Under the pieces are notes generated by a model that saw only the letters and a program-made list of their open reading frames with translations, was not told the origin of the DNA and did no database searches. Of a stretch of 64,000 nt of DNA, positions 45,837 through 55,619 are shown in pieces; the first letter of the stretch is position 1; every line of letters starts with the position of its first letter. The stretch is taken from assembly GCA_944326855.1 (NCBI GenBank), contig CALVFO010000035.1, positions 1-64,000 on the forward strand. Direction: 5' to 3'. Source of the stretch: an uncultured Alistipes sp. GTDB lineage: Bacteria; Bacteroidota; Bacteroidia; Bacteroidales; Rikenellaceae. Position numbers and translations under genes: made by a program.

Positions 45837-47441
45837 ATGGCTAAGCGCTACACTCCCAACGAGAAAAATACCGAAACAGCAAACGCCCTGATGGAACAGA
45901 GCGCCTTGGTTCCTCCCCAGGCCGTCGAGTTAGAGGAAGCGGTATTGGGTGCCCTGATGCTGGAAAAAGACGCCATCATCGAACTTCAGGGGCTCATCAC
46001 CCCCGAAGCCTTTTACAAGGAAGCCCACCAGATCATCTACAAGGCGATTCTGGATCTGTCCATGGAACTCAAGCCCACCGACTACCACATGGTGGTGGAC
46101 AAACTCAAACAGATCAAGAAACTCAATGCCGTAGGCGGGGCCTCTTACCTGGCGGAACTGACTCAGAAAGTGGCTTCGGCCGCCAACGTGGAATTTCACG
46201 CCAAGATCATCGCCCAAAAATACATCCAGCGCGAATTGATTCGTGTGACCACCGAAATCCATAAAATGGCCTACGATGAATCATTGGATGTGACGGATCT
46301 GATCGACCGGGCCGAAGCCGAAATTTTCAAGGTATCGGAGGGACACGTCAAACGCGACGTCCAGAAATCCCGCGACATCCTCACCAAAACCCTGCAAATG
46401 ATCGAAGAAGCCTCCAAACGCGAAGGCGGATTCAGCGGGGTTCCTTCGGGCTTCACCCACCTCGACCGGCTCACCTTAGGATGGCAACCTTCGGACCTGA
46501 TCATCATCGCCGCCCGACCGTCGATGGGGAAAACCGCATTCGTACTCTCATTGGCCCGCAACGTTGCGGTCGACTATAACAAAGGCGTTGCCTTTTTCTC
46601 GCTGGAAATGAGTGCACAACAGCTTATGATGCGTCTGATCGTCGCCGAATCGGAACTCGACTCGCGCGATGTGCGCAACGGCCAATTGACTCCAGAGCAG
46701 TGGAAGCACCTCGAAACTTCCATCAAACCGCTCTCGACGGCTCCGCTTTTTATCGACGACACCCCGGCGCTGTCGGTTTTCGAATTTCGTTCGAAAGCCC
46801 GTCGGCTCAAAACCCAATACGACATTCAGTTGATCATCATCGACTACCTCCAGCTGATGACTGCCGTCACGGACAGCCGCAACGGAAACCGGGAACAGGA
46901 GGTCGCCATGATCTCGCGTTCGCTTAAAGCCGTTGCCAAAGAACTGGATATTCCGATCATCGCCCTATCTCAGTTGAACCGTTCGGTGGAATCCCGCGGG
47001 GGCAGCAAGCGGCCGCAACTCTCCGACCTGCGTGAATCGGGGGCCATCGAACAGGATGCCGACCTGGTGGCTTTCATTCACCGTCCGGAATACTACGGAC
47101 TGACCGTGGACGAAGACGGCACCCCCACCCAGGGTATGGCCGAAATCATCGTGGCCAAACACCGTAACGGAGCCGTGGATACGATCAAACTGCGTTTCCG
47201 CAAGGAACAGGCCCGATTCACCGATTTCGACGACGACATGGGCAGCTACGGAGGAATAGACAGCACCCTGAATACCGAGTTTGCCTCTTCGCTGGGCGAT
47301 ACAGCCGGCGGCCCGGGTGCCATGAACGATTTCGGAGGATACGGCGATTTCGGCATTCCGTCCGGTTCGAACACCGGTGGCCCGCTCTCTTTGGGAGGAA
47401 CGTTCGAAAACGGCCCCGACGACGAAAACTCTCCATTCTAA
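45837..47441 (+). CDS. dnaB: Replicative DNA helicase DnaB
   Basis: The hexameric helicase of the replication fork. The N-terminal primase-interacting domain (about 25-130) starts with PPQAVELEEAVLGALMLEKD. The RecA-like domain has Walker A RPSMGKTA at 227-234, Walker B LIIIDYLQLM, and the SQLNRSVESRGGSKRPQLSDLRESGAIEQDAD block. No intein interrupts the motifs. The last 70 residues or so are a Gly-, Asp- and Ser-rich tail, common in Bacteroidetes DnaB. The ATG at 45837 (MAKRYTPNEK) follows the -7 element. Confidence 0.96.
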   Translation: MAKRYTPNEKNTETANALMEQSALVPPQAVELEEAVLGALMLEKDAIIELQGLITPEAFYKEAHQIIYKAILDLSMELKPTDYHMVVDKLKQIKKLNAVGGASYLAELTQKVASAANVEFHAKIIAQKYIQRELIRVTTEIHKMAYDESLDVTDLIDRAEAEIFKVSEGHVKRDVQKSRDILTKTLQMIEEASKREGGFSGVPSGFTHLDRLTLGWQPSDLIIIAARPSMGKTAFVLSLARNVAVDYNKGVAFFSLEMSAQQLMMRLIVAESELDSRDVRNGQLTPEQWKHLETSIKPLSTAPLFIDDTPALSVFEFRSKARRLKTQYDIQLIIIDYLQLMTAVTDSRNGNREQEVAMISRSLKAVAKELDIPIIALSQLNRSVESRGGSKRPQLSDLRESGAIEQDADLVAFIHRPEYYGLTVDEDGTPTQGMAEIIVAKHRNGAVDTIKLRFRKEQARFTDFDDDMGSYGGIDSTLNTEFASSLGDTAGGPGAMNDFGGYGDFGIPSGSNTGGPLSLGGTFENGPDDENSPF

Positions 47442-47515
47442 TCTCTCCGACACCTTCGATTCCTGCTTTTTCAGACCTTGACACGTCTTTATCCGTCTAA
47501 CTGTTTTCTGAGCGT

Positions 47516-49054
47516 ATGTTCGTCAAAAGTTTCTGCTGCGCATTGTCCGGAATCCGGGCCGTTCCCGTTGCCGTAGAGGTGAACATTTCGGCCGGCATCG
47601 GCATGTTTCTGGTGGGACTGCCCGACAACGCCGTCCGCGAAAGCCAGGAACGGATCCGGGCCGCCTTCGAAAACAGTTCCTACAAAATGAGCGGACGCAA
47701 GGTCGTGGTCAACCTCTCCCCGGCCGATCTGCGAAAAGAGGGATCGGCCTACGACCTGGCCATCGCCATGGCCATTCTGGGTGCCACGGGACAACTCGAC
47801 GCCGAAAAGCTCAACCGCCGGATGATTCTGGGCGAATTATCGCTCGACGGCAGCGTTCTGCCGATCAAAGGGGCGCTCCCGGCTGCTCTCGAAGCCCGGG
47901 AACAAGGTTTTGAAAGCCTTATTTTACCGGGTGAAAATGCCCGGGAAGCCGCCGTTGTCCAAGGAATCGACGTATACGGGGTCCGTTCACTGCGTGAAGC
48001 CGTAGCCGTATTGCAGGGCACTTCCGACATCACCCCTACCCGCATCGATCTGAAAAAGGAGTTCGAAGCCCGGCAAGAACAGTTTGACGGTGACTTCAGC
48101 GAGGTCAAGGGACAGTTTCAAGTCAAACGGGCGCTGGAAATTGCAGCGGCCGGCGGGCACAATGTATTGATGATCGGTCCTCCGGGCTCGGGCAAAACCA
48201 TGCTGGCCCGACGCCTGCCTTCGATCATGCCGCCCATGACGTTGGCCGAAGCCCTGGAGACTACCAAGATACACTCTGTGGCCGGAAAACTGGGTGGACA
48301 TATCGGCCTGTTAACCAGCCGGCCGTTCCGGGCGCCTCATCACCTGGCCTCTCAGGTATCGTTGATCGGCGGAGGCAGTTCGCCTCAACCGGGCGAAATT
48401 TCCTTGGCTCACAACGGAATTCTGTTTCTGGACGAATTGCCCGAATTCGGACGCAACCTGCTGGAAACCTTACGGCAACCGATGGAAAACAAAAGCATAT
48501 TGGTATCCCGCTCCCGCTATGCCGTGGAATACCCGGCCAATTTCATGCTGATCGCCGCCATGAATCCCTGCCCGTGCGGTTATTACAACCACCCGAGCAA
48601 AGCCTGCGTCTGTCCTCCCGGTGCCGTATACAAATACCTCAACCGCATTTCGGGACCTTTATTCGACCGCATCGACCTGCATATCGAAGTAACGCCCGTC
48701 TCGCTGGACGATCTGCAAACCCGACAATTTCCCGAAAGCAGCGCCACAATTCGCCGCCGGGTGATGGCAGCCCGAGACCGACAGACGCAACGTTTCGGAG
48801 AGAGCGGGATCCACACCAATGCGATGATGAACAGTCGTCAAGTCAAAGAATTTTGCACGTTGGACGCCGCCTCCTCCCGCTTGCTGCGGGATGCCATGGA
48901 ACGTCTGGAACTTTCGGCCCGGGCTTACGACCGCATTTTGAAAGTGGCCCGCACGATCGCCGATCTGGAAGGTCGTTCCGAGATCGGACCCGGAGATATC
49001 GCCGAAGCGATCCGTTATCGCAGCCTCGACCGCAGCAATTGGGGTGGCCATTAA
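47516..49054 (+). CDS. comM: YifB/ComM family AAA+ ATPase (Mg-chelatase-like)
   Basis: A 512-residue protein: an N-terminal Lon-protease-like fold domain (AVEVNISAGIGMFLVGLPDNAVRESQERI), an AAA+ domain with Walker A GPPGSGKTM and Walker B GILFLDELPEF, a zinc-like CPCGYYNHPSKAC motif, and a C-terminal Mg-chelatase-type domain. ComM is a branch-migration helicase that helps integrate incoming DNA during natural transformation. The next gene is comEC, which agrees. Confidence 0.93.
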   Translation: MFVKSFCCALSGIRAVPVAVEVNISAGIGMFLVGLPDNAVRESQERIRAAFENSSYKMSGRKVVVNLSPADLRKEGSAYDLAIAMAILGATGQLDAEKLNRRMILGELSLDGSVLPIKGALPAALEAREQGFESLILPGENAREAAVVQGIDVYGVRSLREAVAVLQGTSDITPTRIDLKKEFEARQEQFDGDFSEVKGQFQVKRALEIAAAGGHNVLMIGPPGSGKTMLARRLPSIMPPMTLAEALETTKIHSVAGKLGGHIGLLTSRPFRAPHHLASQVSLIGGGSSPQPGEISLAHNGILFLDELPEFGRNLLETLRQPMENKSILVSRSRYAVEYPANFMLIAAMNPCPCGYYNHPSKACVCPPGAVYKYLNRISGPLFDRIDLHIEVTPVSLDDLQTRQFPESSATIRRRVMAARDRQTQRFGESGIHTNAMMNSRQVKEFCTLDAASSRLLRDAMERLELSARAYDRILKVARTIADLEGRSEIGPGDIAEAIRYRSLDRSNWGGH

Positions 49055-49128
49055 CGGCAAAACGACCCGAAAACCGCTCCATTCGTCCCCGAGTGAGGAC
49101 TCCGTGCACTTAATGACCCGAACACCTC

Positions 49129-50655
49129 ATGCAGTTGAACGAACAACTCCGTCTGATGCCCTTCGTACGCGTATTCACTGCGCTGGCGATCGGTATTCTC
49201 ATAGCACGTTTCGTAACCGCGCCGGATACGGTAGTATTCGTCACGGCCGGTATTGTGTACGGAACTGCATGGTGGTTATACCGCAAACCGTGGGGACAAG
49301 CCTACCTGTTTGCCGCGATCGGGCTAACGGGCATCGTACTGAGCATTCTTTCCGACACCCGGGAAAACATACCGCGTGGCGAACGGCTGGCCCTGATCGT
49401 CCAGATACAGGAAACGCCTCAACAACAAGGACGCTGGAGACGTACAACCGCCCGGGTCGGCTATTTCCGAAAGACTCCATACCCGGCAGACTCGCCCATG
49501 CGTCCCGAATGGCAAAGCAGCGAAGAGAAAATCCAACTCTACATCGACACCGTCTATCGTTTCTCCGGCGGAGAAACAGTATCCCTATTCGGATACCTCA
49601 ATCCGATCGCCACCGCCGAGAGTTCATACGGCAGGCTCATGCGCAGTCGGGGCCTATCGGCCCGTTGCTACCTGACTCCCGGGAACTTCATAGCCCGGGC
49701 TCCGACCACCCCGCCGACCCTCTCCCGACGAGCAGCCTCCTTGCAGACATGGGCCGTCGAACGGCTCTCCCGATTACAACTCGACGATACCGACCGGAAC
49801 CTGCTCACCACGCTGGTCGCCGGAGAACGTCGGGGACTGGATCGAAATTTACGTGCCGCCTATGCCCGTACCGGCGTTTCACACATCCTCTCCGTTTCAG
49901 GCCTGCACATGGGTTTCATCCTGATATTGGTCAATATCCTGACCGGATGGATCGTCATCTTCCGGCGTGGCCACCTGTTTCGCAACGCCTTCGTGATTAT
50001 CGCCCTGTGGATATACGCCGCCATGGCCGGATTATCCCCACCCGTGATCCGTGCAGCCTTGATGATGAGTCTGGCTCAACTGGCTTTCGGACTCTCGATC
50101 CGGGGCGATCGTTACAACCTGCTGTTCGGAGCGGCCACCTTGATGTTGGCCATTAACCCCCACTATCTGTTCGACATCAGTTTTCAGTTGTCGTTTCTGG
50201 CCGTTCTGTCCATTCTATTTCTCTATCCACGACTCTATCGCCGTAAACTGAGCCGAATACGAGGAGTCGACGCCCTCTGGAGCAGTATATTGTTGGGAAT
50301 CGCCGCCCAAATCGGAACGCTGCCTCTGGTCGCCTACTCCTTCGGAAACCTGCCATTGATCGCCATATGGATCAATCCGATTGTGGTCTTCTGTTCCTTT
50401 ATCGTCGTCAGCACCGGCTTTTTATGGCTGCTCCTGCCGTTGGAATTTCTCAATACCCTGGTCAGTCGAATCGTCTCAACGACTCTGCACCTGCAAAACT
50501 CACTGATCGAACGGGCCAGCGAATGGCCGCTGGCCGCCATCGAAGGCCTGCATCCGAACGGTTGGCAAATCGCATGCATCTACCTGTTGCTGATCGGCGT
50601 GGCCCTTCTCTGGAAAATGCGGGAACAACGGGTTCGTATCACACTTAAAGAATAA
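49129..50655 (+). CDS. comEC: ComEC/Rec2 family DNA-uptake channel protein
   Basis: A 508-residue polytopic membrane protein. The N-terminal part has a DUF4131-like region with membrane segments and an OB-like soluble part; the core is the Competence domain with LVAGERRGLDRNLRAAYART, GVSHILSVSGLHMGFI and SPPVIRAALMMS. It is the inner-membrane channel for single-stranded DNA in transformation. The metallo-beta-lactamase domain found at the C-terminus of many ComEC proteins is absent, and the next gene does not encode one. Confidence 0.9.
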   Translation: MQLNEQLRLMPFVRVFTALAIGILIARFVTAPDTVVFVTAGIVYGTAWWLYRKPWGQAYLFAAIGLTGIVLSILSDTRENIPRGERLALIVQIQETPQQQGRWRRTTARVGYFRKTPYPADSPMRPEWQSSEEKIQLYIDTVYRFSGGETVSLFGYLNPIATAESSYGRLMRSRGLSARCYLTPGNFIARAPTTPPTLSRRAASLQTWAVERLSRLQLDDTDRNLLTTLVAGERRGLDRNLRAAYARTGVSHILSVSGLHMGFILILVNILTGWIVIFRRGHLFRNAFVIIALWIYAAMAGLSPPVIRAALMMSLAQLAFGLSIRGDRYNLLFGAATLMLAINPHYLFDISFQLSFLAVLSILFLYPRLYRRKLSRIRGVDALWSSILLGIAAQIGTLPLVAYSFGNLPLIAIWINPIVVFCSFIVVSTGFLWLLLPLEFLNTLVSRIVSTTLHLQNSLIERASEWPLAAIEGLHPNGWQIACIYLLLIGVALLWKMREQRVRITLKE

Positions 50656-50662
50656 ACGACAA

Positions 50663-50694
50663 CTTGGCTTTTCCAAAAAAATCCCGGATATTTG
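50663..50694 (+). promoter_or_regulatory. Promoter of the methyltransferase-nhaC unit, leaderless type
   Basis: CTTG at 50663-50666 and GATATTTG at 50687-50694 are 20 bases apart; each is one base off the consensus. The ATG lies four bases after the -7 box. Confidence 0.45.
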
Positions 50695-50698
50695 TCCT

Positions 50699-51976
50699 AT
50701 GACAGCAAGCGATCTGGCCATATTGCTCGACGAAACCGTCCGCCGGGAAATCGAACACGCACTACCTTTCGATCCGGCTCAAGTAGCCTTATCGGCTCCC
50801 CGGTACGGGGCTCAAATCGCCACGCAAGTCAAATACCTGCAACGCGCCCGGACCAAGCTGCCTTCCTACTACCGGGCCCGATGCATTTTGCCTCCCCTGG
50901 CGTTCGAACAAGCCAGCAGCGAAGAAACGGCAGCCCTCAAATCTTTCGAGGGAAATATATGTATCGATCTGACCTGCGGGCTGGGCGTAGACTCTCTCTA
51001 TCTGAGCCGACGATTCACCCGTGTCATTTCGCTGGAACGCGATCCGCTCATCGCCGAAGTCGCCCGTATCAATTTCGCCCGATTGGGAGCCGACAACATC
51101 GAGGTTCTGACGCTTTCGGCCGAAGAATTTCTCCAAAATCCCCCTGCTTATATACACGATTTTTCCCAAGCCGACCTGATCTATGTCGATCCGGCCCGGC
51201 GGGGTGCTCAGGGTGAAAAATTATTCCGTCTGGAAACATGTTCCCCCAATGTACTGGCCCTTCTGCCTCAAATCGAGGTCTGGGCACGAAGGCTCGTTAT
51301 CAAGGCCTCCCCGCTATTCGACGTGGAAGAAGCATTCCGGCTGTTCGGTCCGAACACGATCGTCGAAACCGTTTCGTTGCACGGGGAATGCAAAGAGGTC
51401 CTCATCCTGTCAGAGAACGATCCGGACCAACGCCCCGTCTCGGGCCTGATCCGCACGACAGCCGTCGGTCAGGGAACGCTGGAATTCGTTCGGGAACCCA
51501 TGGGGCCCGAGGGGAAAGCCCGATATCAACTGCAGGGGCACTCTCTCCTGGACAATCCGTCCGACACGCAAAAGCCCCTGAGAAATGATCCGTCCGACGA
51601 TCTTCTCACCCTCGCACCCCGGTATCTGTTGATTCCGGACGTTTCGCTTTACCACGCTCATCTGGTGGGAAGCTACGCACAGGCTTTGGGCATTCAATGT
51701 ACGTCCCCGACAGGATACTGTTTTGCCCATCATATTCCGACCGGGTTTTTCGGCAAGGGATACCCCATCCGGCAAATCCTGCCCTATCGGCCCAAAATAC
51801 TCAAATCACATTTTAAAACCGAAGGCATAGAACGCTGCAACCTGCTCAAAAAGGATTTTCCTTTCACCGCCGCCCAAATCGCATCGGCCTTAGGCATTCG
51901 GGAAGGAGGTAACCGCTATGCGGCATTCACCAGCCTGGGCCACCATCGTTACGCCATTCTATTAGACCATGACTAA
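50699..51976 (+). CDS. Class I SAM-dependent methyltransferase with THUMP-like domain (PG_1098 type)
   Basis: A 425-residue protein. The central Rossmann domain has motif I IDLTCGLGVDSLYLS near residue 90 and the catalytic-type LIYVDPARRGAQG near 160, a pattern of RNA-modifying methyltransferases. The C-terminal third contains the THUMP-like segment and a ferredoxin-like region (HHIPTGFFGKGYPIRQILP) seen in P. gingivalis PG_1098 and its relatives. The substrate is unknown, RNA being most likely. nhaC overlaps its end by 8 bases. Confidence 0.82.
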   Translation: MTASDLAILLDETVRREIEHALPFDPAQVALSAPRYGAQIATQVKYLQRARTKLPSYYRARCILPPLAFEQASSEETAALKSFEGNICIDLTCGLGVDSLYLSRRFTRVISLERDPLIAEVARINFARLGADNIEVLTLSAEEFLQNPPAYIHDFSQADLIYVDPARRGAQGEKLFRLETCSPNVLALLPQIEVWARRLVIKASPLFDVEEAFRLFGPNTIVETVSLHGECKEVLILSENDPDQRPVSGLIRTTAVGQGTLEFVREPMGPEGKARYQLQGHSLLDNPSDTQKPLRNDPSDDLLTLAPRYLLIPDVSLYHAHLVGSYAQALGIQCTSPTGYCFAHHIPTGFFGKGYPIRQILPYRPKILKSHFKTEGIERCNLLKKDFPFTAAQIASALGIREGGNRYAAFTSLGHHRYAILLDHD

Positions 51977-53450
51977 ACGCCCTACCATCCTGCAATCGCT
52001 GATTCCGATTCTCACCCTGATCGTGCTGATCAGTCTGAATGTCATCCTGCTGGGAGATGACACCCTGTCGGGAGCCAATCAACTTTCCCTGTTGTGCGCC
52101 AGTGCCGTCGCCATCGGTATCGCCATCTACAACCGGGTCCCTTGGAGCCAGATTCTCCAAGGCATTCTCCACACCCTCAACACCTCCATGTCGGCCCTGC
52201 TGATTTTGTTGATGATCGGGGTTCTGGCCGGCACCTGGATGCTCAGCGGCATCATCCCGGCCATGATCTATTACGGCCTCTATATCCTCAAACCCGACTA
52301 TTTTCTTCCTGCAGCCGCCATCATTTCAGCGATTATTTCCGTAGCTACCGGCAGTTCCTGGTCCACCGTAGCCACCGTAGGCGTCGCCCTGCTGGGTATC
52401 GGACAGGCGCTGGGCTTCAACGATGCCCTGGTGGCCGGAGCCATCATCTCCGGAGCCTATTTCGGAGACAAGGTATCGCCCCTGAGCGATACAACCAACC
52501 TGGCCTCCGCCATCGCCCAAACGGATCTGTTCACCCATATCCGTTACATGATGTACACCACCGTCCCCACCATGCTGCTGACCCTGGGCGCCTTTACGGT
52601 CTTCTCGCTGTGCGGAGGCAATCACGCTCCAGCTCCCGATTCAGTGCGGGAAGTCCAACAAGCCATCGGCAATTTCTATCACATCACCCCCTGGCTTTTT
52701 GTCGTACCGATAGCCGTTGTGGTGATGATCATCCAAAAAATGCCGGCCGTACCGGCCCTGTTCATCGGCGGCCTCCTCGGAGGAATCATGGCACTGATTT
52801 TCCAGCCCGATGTCATCGCGTCGCTCAGCGGCGAAGAACAACTGAGTGCCGGAGGAGCCTATCGAGTCGTAACCAAGGCCATGTACGGAACCACCTCCCT
52901 GCAAACCGGCAATCCCACCCTCGATTCGCTGTTCACCTCCCACGGCATGGCCGGCATGCTCAATACAATCTGGCTGATCATCACGGCCATGATCTTCGGC
53001 GGAGTACTCGAAGCCGGACAGTTCCTCGAACGCATCACCCAGGCCCTCATCAAACGGGTTCATTCCGACGGAGGGCTGGTCACCACCACCGCCGCTACCT
53101 GCATATTGTTCAATACCACGGCCTCCGACCAATACATTTCGATCGTTGTTCCCGGGAAAATGTTCGCCGGAGCTTATCGCAAAAACGGCATGGCTCCCGA
53201 AGTGCTCAGCCGTACGCTGGAAGACAGCGGAACCGCCACCTCGGTACTCATCCCCTGGAACACCTGCGGTGCCACCCAGGCCGGAGTCTTGGGGGTCGCT
53301 ACGTTTTCCTACCTGCCTTATGCCTTTTTCTGCTATCTGAGCCCGCTGATGTCGATTCTGTTCGCCTGGCTGAATCTCAAAATCCGTCGTATCTCCCCGG
53401 AAGAGTCCTCGTCGGAGACCGAAAACCCGAACAATTCGCTATCTTTGTAA
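51969..53450 (+). CDS. nhaC: NhaC family Na+/H+ antiporter
   Basis: A 493-residue membrane protein with about twelve hydrophobic segments. Family signatures are IGVLAGTWMLSGIIP, ATGSSWSTVATVGVAL, GAIISGAYFGDKVSPLSDTTNLA and the C-terminal TTAATCILFNTTASDQYISIV. It exchanges sodium for protons, or a related substrate, across the inner membrane. Its start overlaps the preceding methyltransferase gene by 8 bases. The promoter of the next gene lies inside its last codons. Confidence 0.92.
   Translation: MTKRPTILQSLIPILTLIVLISLNVILLGDDTLSGANQLSLLCASAVAIGIAIYNRVPWSQILQGILHTLNTSMSALLILLMIGVLAGTWMLSGIIPAMIYYGLYILKPDYFLPAAAIISAIISVATGSSWSTVATVGVALLGIGQALGFNDALVAGAIISGAYFGDKVSPLSDTTNLASAIAQTDLFTHIRYMMYTTVPTMLLTLGAFTVFSLCGGNHAPAPDSVREVQQAIGNFYHITPWLFVVPIAVVVMIIQKMPAVPALFIGGLLGGIMALIFQPDVIASLSGEEQLSAGGAYRVVTKAMYGTTSLQTGNPTLDSLFTSHGMAGMLNTIWLIITAMIFGGVLEAGQFLERITQALIKRVHSDGGLVTTTAATCILFNTTASDQYISIVVPGKMFAGAYRKNGMAPEVLSRTLEDSGTATSVLIPWNTCGATQAGVLGVATFSYLPYAFFCYLSPLMSILFAWLNLKIRRISPEESSSETENPNNSLSL
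53440..53447 (+). promoter_or_regulatory. -7 element of yihY, within the end of nhaC
   Basis: TATCTTTG is a perfect TAnnTTTG box formed by the last nhaC codons. The ATG of the next gene is 22 bases further on and is preceded by GAGAGGAG, an unusually good Shine-Dalgarno-like sequence for this window. Confidence 0.5.
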
Positions 53451-53469
53451 ATAGCCTAACGAGAGGAGC

Positions 53470-54840
53470 ATGCTCAAGAAAATCATCCAATATATCTCCT
53501 ACGACATCTGGTTTAAAAAGGAGTACGAATACCGTTCGACCAAAGTACGGTGGTTCGTCCGTCAGTTGAAAGTGCTTCTGTTCACGGCTCAGGGCATCGG
53601 AGAACACAGCATTCTGTTGCGTTCGGCCGCGTTGACCTTTTACACCCTGATGTCCATCGTTCCCATGGCTGCATTGGTTTTCGGCATCGCCAAAGGATTC
53701 GGTTTCGAGGCCCGTTTCAATACCTACCTGTACACCGAATTTCCCCAATATTCCGTTGTTATCGACCAGGTGATCGGCTTTGCGGACAACCTGCTGGAAC
53801 GTACCAAAGGAGGTATCATCGCTACGGTCGGTTTGCTCACCCTGTTCTGGACGATCATCAAGGTGTTCAGCAATGTCGAAGATTCATTCAACAAAATCTG
53901 GGAAGTCCGCAAATCGCGTAGCCTGACCCGCAAATTCAGTGATTACCTCTCAGTGGTGATCGTCACCCCGATTTTATGGGTACTCTCCGGCACCATCAGT
54001 TTTCAACTGCAAAACCATTTGCTGCACATCACCTCCGGCTGGTTCGTCGAATTCATTTTCGGACTCGCCTCAATGGTCATTCTCTGGCTGATGTTCACCT
54101 TTCTGTACCGGGTCATGCCCAACACCAAGGTCAAATTCCGAAGTGCTTTTCTGGCCGGCATCATCGCCGGAACCTTCTTCCAGCTCTTTCAAATCATCTA
54201 CGTCAACATCCAATCAAGCCTGAGCAACTACAACGCCATTTACGGGAGTTTCGCCGCACTGCCGTTGTTGATGATCTGGTTGCAGATCAGCTGGCAGATC
54301 GTTCTGTTCGGAGCCGAGCTGTCGTTCGCCTACCAGAATATCGACAAATTCGAGTACGAAAAACAGGCCGAGGAGATGAGTTACGACTACCGCAAAAAAG
54401 CCATGCTGGTCGTCATGCAACAGATCGTCCGCCATTTCGTCCATAACGAAGGTGCCGTATCGTCGGAAATGATCGCCCGAGATGTAAACTTGCCGTTACG
54501 TATTGTCCGGGATGTGATTTTCGACATGGAGAAAGCCGGACTGATCGTCTCCACGGCCAGTCAGGACGAAAAAATCAACTATTATGTCCCGGCTCGCGAC
54601 GTACACACCCTGAAAATCTACGAAGTGATCCACAAAGTGGAGACTTACGGCAGAGATCCCCTCGCTATCGAACAATGTCCCGAATACCATACCATTGACC
54701 GGATTCTCGAACAAATGGGAGCTTCGATCGAACAATCCGCCTACAACATCCGGCTGATGGACATTCAAAGGGAGGCTTCCGACAGCGACGACAGCGGGAC
54801 TTCGTCCGCTCCCGAGCCGAGAAAGGAGGAGAAGGCATGA
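53470..54840 (+). CDS. YihY/BrkB family inner-membrane protein with C-terminal winged-helix domain
   Basis: A 456-residue protein. The first 300 residues form the six-helix YihY domain with LLRSAALTFYTLMSIVPMAALVFG, TLFWTIIKVFSNVEDSFNKIW and SFAALPLLMIWLQISWQIVLFGAELSFA. The last 130 residues are soluble and resemble a winged helix (NEGAVSSEMIARDVNLPLRIVRDVIFDMEKAGLI), as in many Bacteroidetes members. It was once called RNase BN by mistake. The function is not established. The next gene overlaps by four bases (ATGA). Confidence 0.87.
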   Translation: MLKKIIQYISYDIWFKKEYEYRSTKVRWFVRQLKVLLFTAQGIGEHSILLRSAALTFYTLMSIVPMAALVFGIAKGFGFEARFNTYLYTEFPQYSVVIDQVIGFADNLLERTKGGIIATVGLLTLFWTIIKVFSNVEDSFNKIWEVRKSRSLTRKFSDYLSVVIVTPILWVLSGTISFQLQNHLLHITSGWFVEFIFGLASMVILWLMFTFLYRVMPNTKVKFRSAFLAGIIAGTFFQLFQIIYVNIQSSLSNYNAIYGSFAALPLLMIWLQISWQIVLFGAELSFAYQNIDKFEYEKQAEEMSYDYRKKAMLVVMQQIVRHFVHNEGAVSSEMIARDVNLPLRIVRDVIFDMEKAGLIVSTASQDEKINYYVPARDVHTLKIYEVIHKVETYGRDPLAIEQCPEYHTIDRILEQMGASIEQSAYNIRLMDIQREASDSDDSGTSSAPEPRKEEKA

Positions 54841-55619
54841 AACGAATCGTCCTGATCGGCAGCGGGAATGTTGCCGCATCCCTGGCTCCGGCCCTAGCCG
54901 GCATTTCCGAGGGCTACTCGTTGGCACAACTTTTCGGTCGCAATCCGGAACGCACCCGACAAATCGCCGACCAGGTCGGCTGCGCTTGGACAACCTCTCC
55001 GGAAGAACTGGCTCCAGCCGACATTTATCTGATGAGTATCAGCGACCGGGCGATCGGCGAGTTGTCAAATTGTCTGGATTTTCCGGCCGAGGCCATTGTC
55101 GCGCATACGGCCGGCAGCGTACCTTTCGACGAATTATCGCCGAAGATTCGCCACAGAGGCATTTTTTACCCGTTACAGACATTCACGGCGGGACGTCACA
55201 TCGATCTGCGTCAGGTTCCGTTATTCATCTGCGGAACCGACTCCATAACGACCGGCCCGTTAACCGATCTGGCTCACAGGCTGTCGGATCAGGTCTATCC
55301 GAGCAATCCGGAACAATTGCGCCAAATTCATCTGGCCGCCGTATTCGCCTGCAACTTCAGCAACCATCTCTATGCCATCGCACAAGAGCTGCTCGCCCGG
55401 AAAGAGATTCCGGCTCACGTACTGCGCCCGCTGATCGCCGAAACCACCGCCAAAGCCTTGTCGGCAGACCGTGCGGCCGACGTGCAAACCGGTCCGGCCC
55501 GACGTGGCGACTTCTCTACCCAGGAACGCCATCTGAATATGCTGGCCGACCGACCCGATCTGCAACAAATCTACCAAAACATAAGCCACAACATATGGGA
55601 AACTTCAAAGAAGACATAG
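54837..55619 (+). CDS. Rossmann-like and DUF2520 domain protein (putative NAD(P)-dependent oxidoreductase)
   Basis: A 260-residue protein with the N-terminal dinucleotide-binding pattern VLIGSGNVAASLAPALA and a C-terminal all-helical DUF2520 domain containing QIHLAAVFACNFSNHLYAIAQELL and GPARRGD. The layout resembles pyrroline-carboxylate reductase and 6-phosphogluconate dehydrogenase relatives, but the substrate is unknown. It overlaps yihY by four bases and the KdsC-like gene by 25, so the three are co-translated. The DUF2520-KdsC pairing recurs in Bacteroidetes. Confidence 0.87.
   Translation: MKRIVLIGSGNVAASLAPALAGISEGYSLAQLFGRNPERTRQIADQVGCAWTTSPEELAPADIYLMSISDRAIGELSNCLDFPAEAIVAHTAGSVPFDELSPKIRHRGIFYPLQTFTAGRHIDLRQVPLFICGTDSITTGPLTDLAHRLSDQVYPSNPEQLRQIHLAAVFACNFSNHLYAIAQELLARKEIPAHVLRPLIAETTAKALSADRAADVQTGPARRGDFSTQERHLNMLADRPDLQQIYQNISHNIWETSKKT

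Noticed and set aside
45837-47441. Intein in dnaB
   Set aside because: The Walker A and downstream motifs follow at normal spacing and the total length is normal, so there is no insertion.
47516-49054. Magnesium chelatase subunit for chlorophyll or cobalamin synthesis
   Set aside because: The Lon-like N-terminal domain and neighbouring comEC identify ComM/YifB; no chelatase partner genes are present.
53470-54840. Ribonuclease BN for the yihY gene
   Set aside because: This old name came from a misassignment; the protein is a membrane protein without nuclease motifs.
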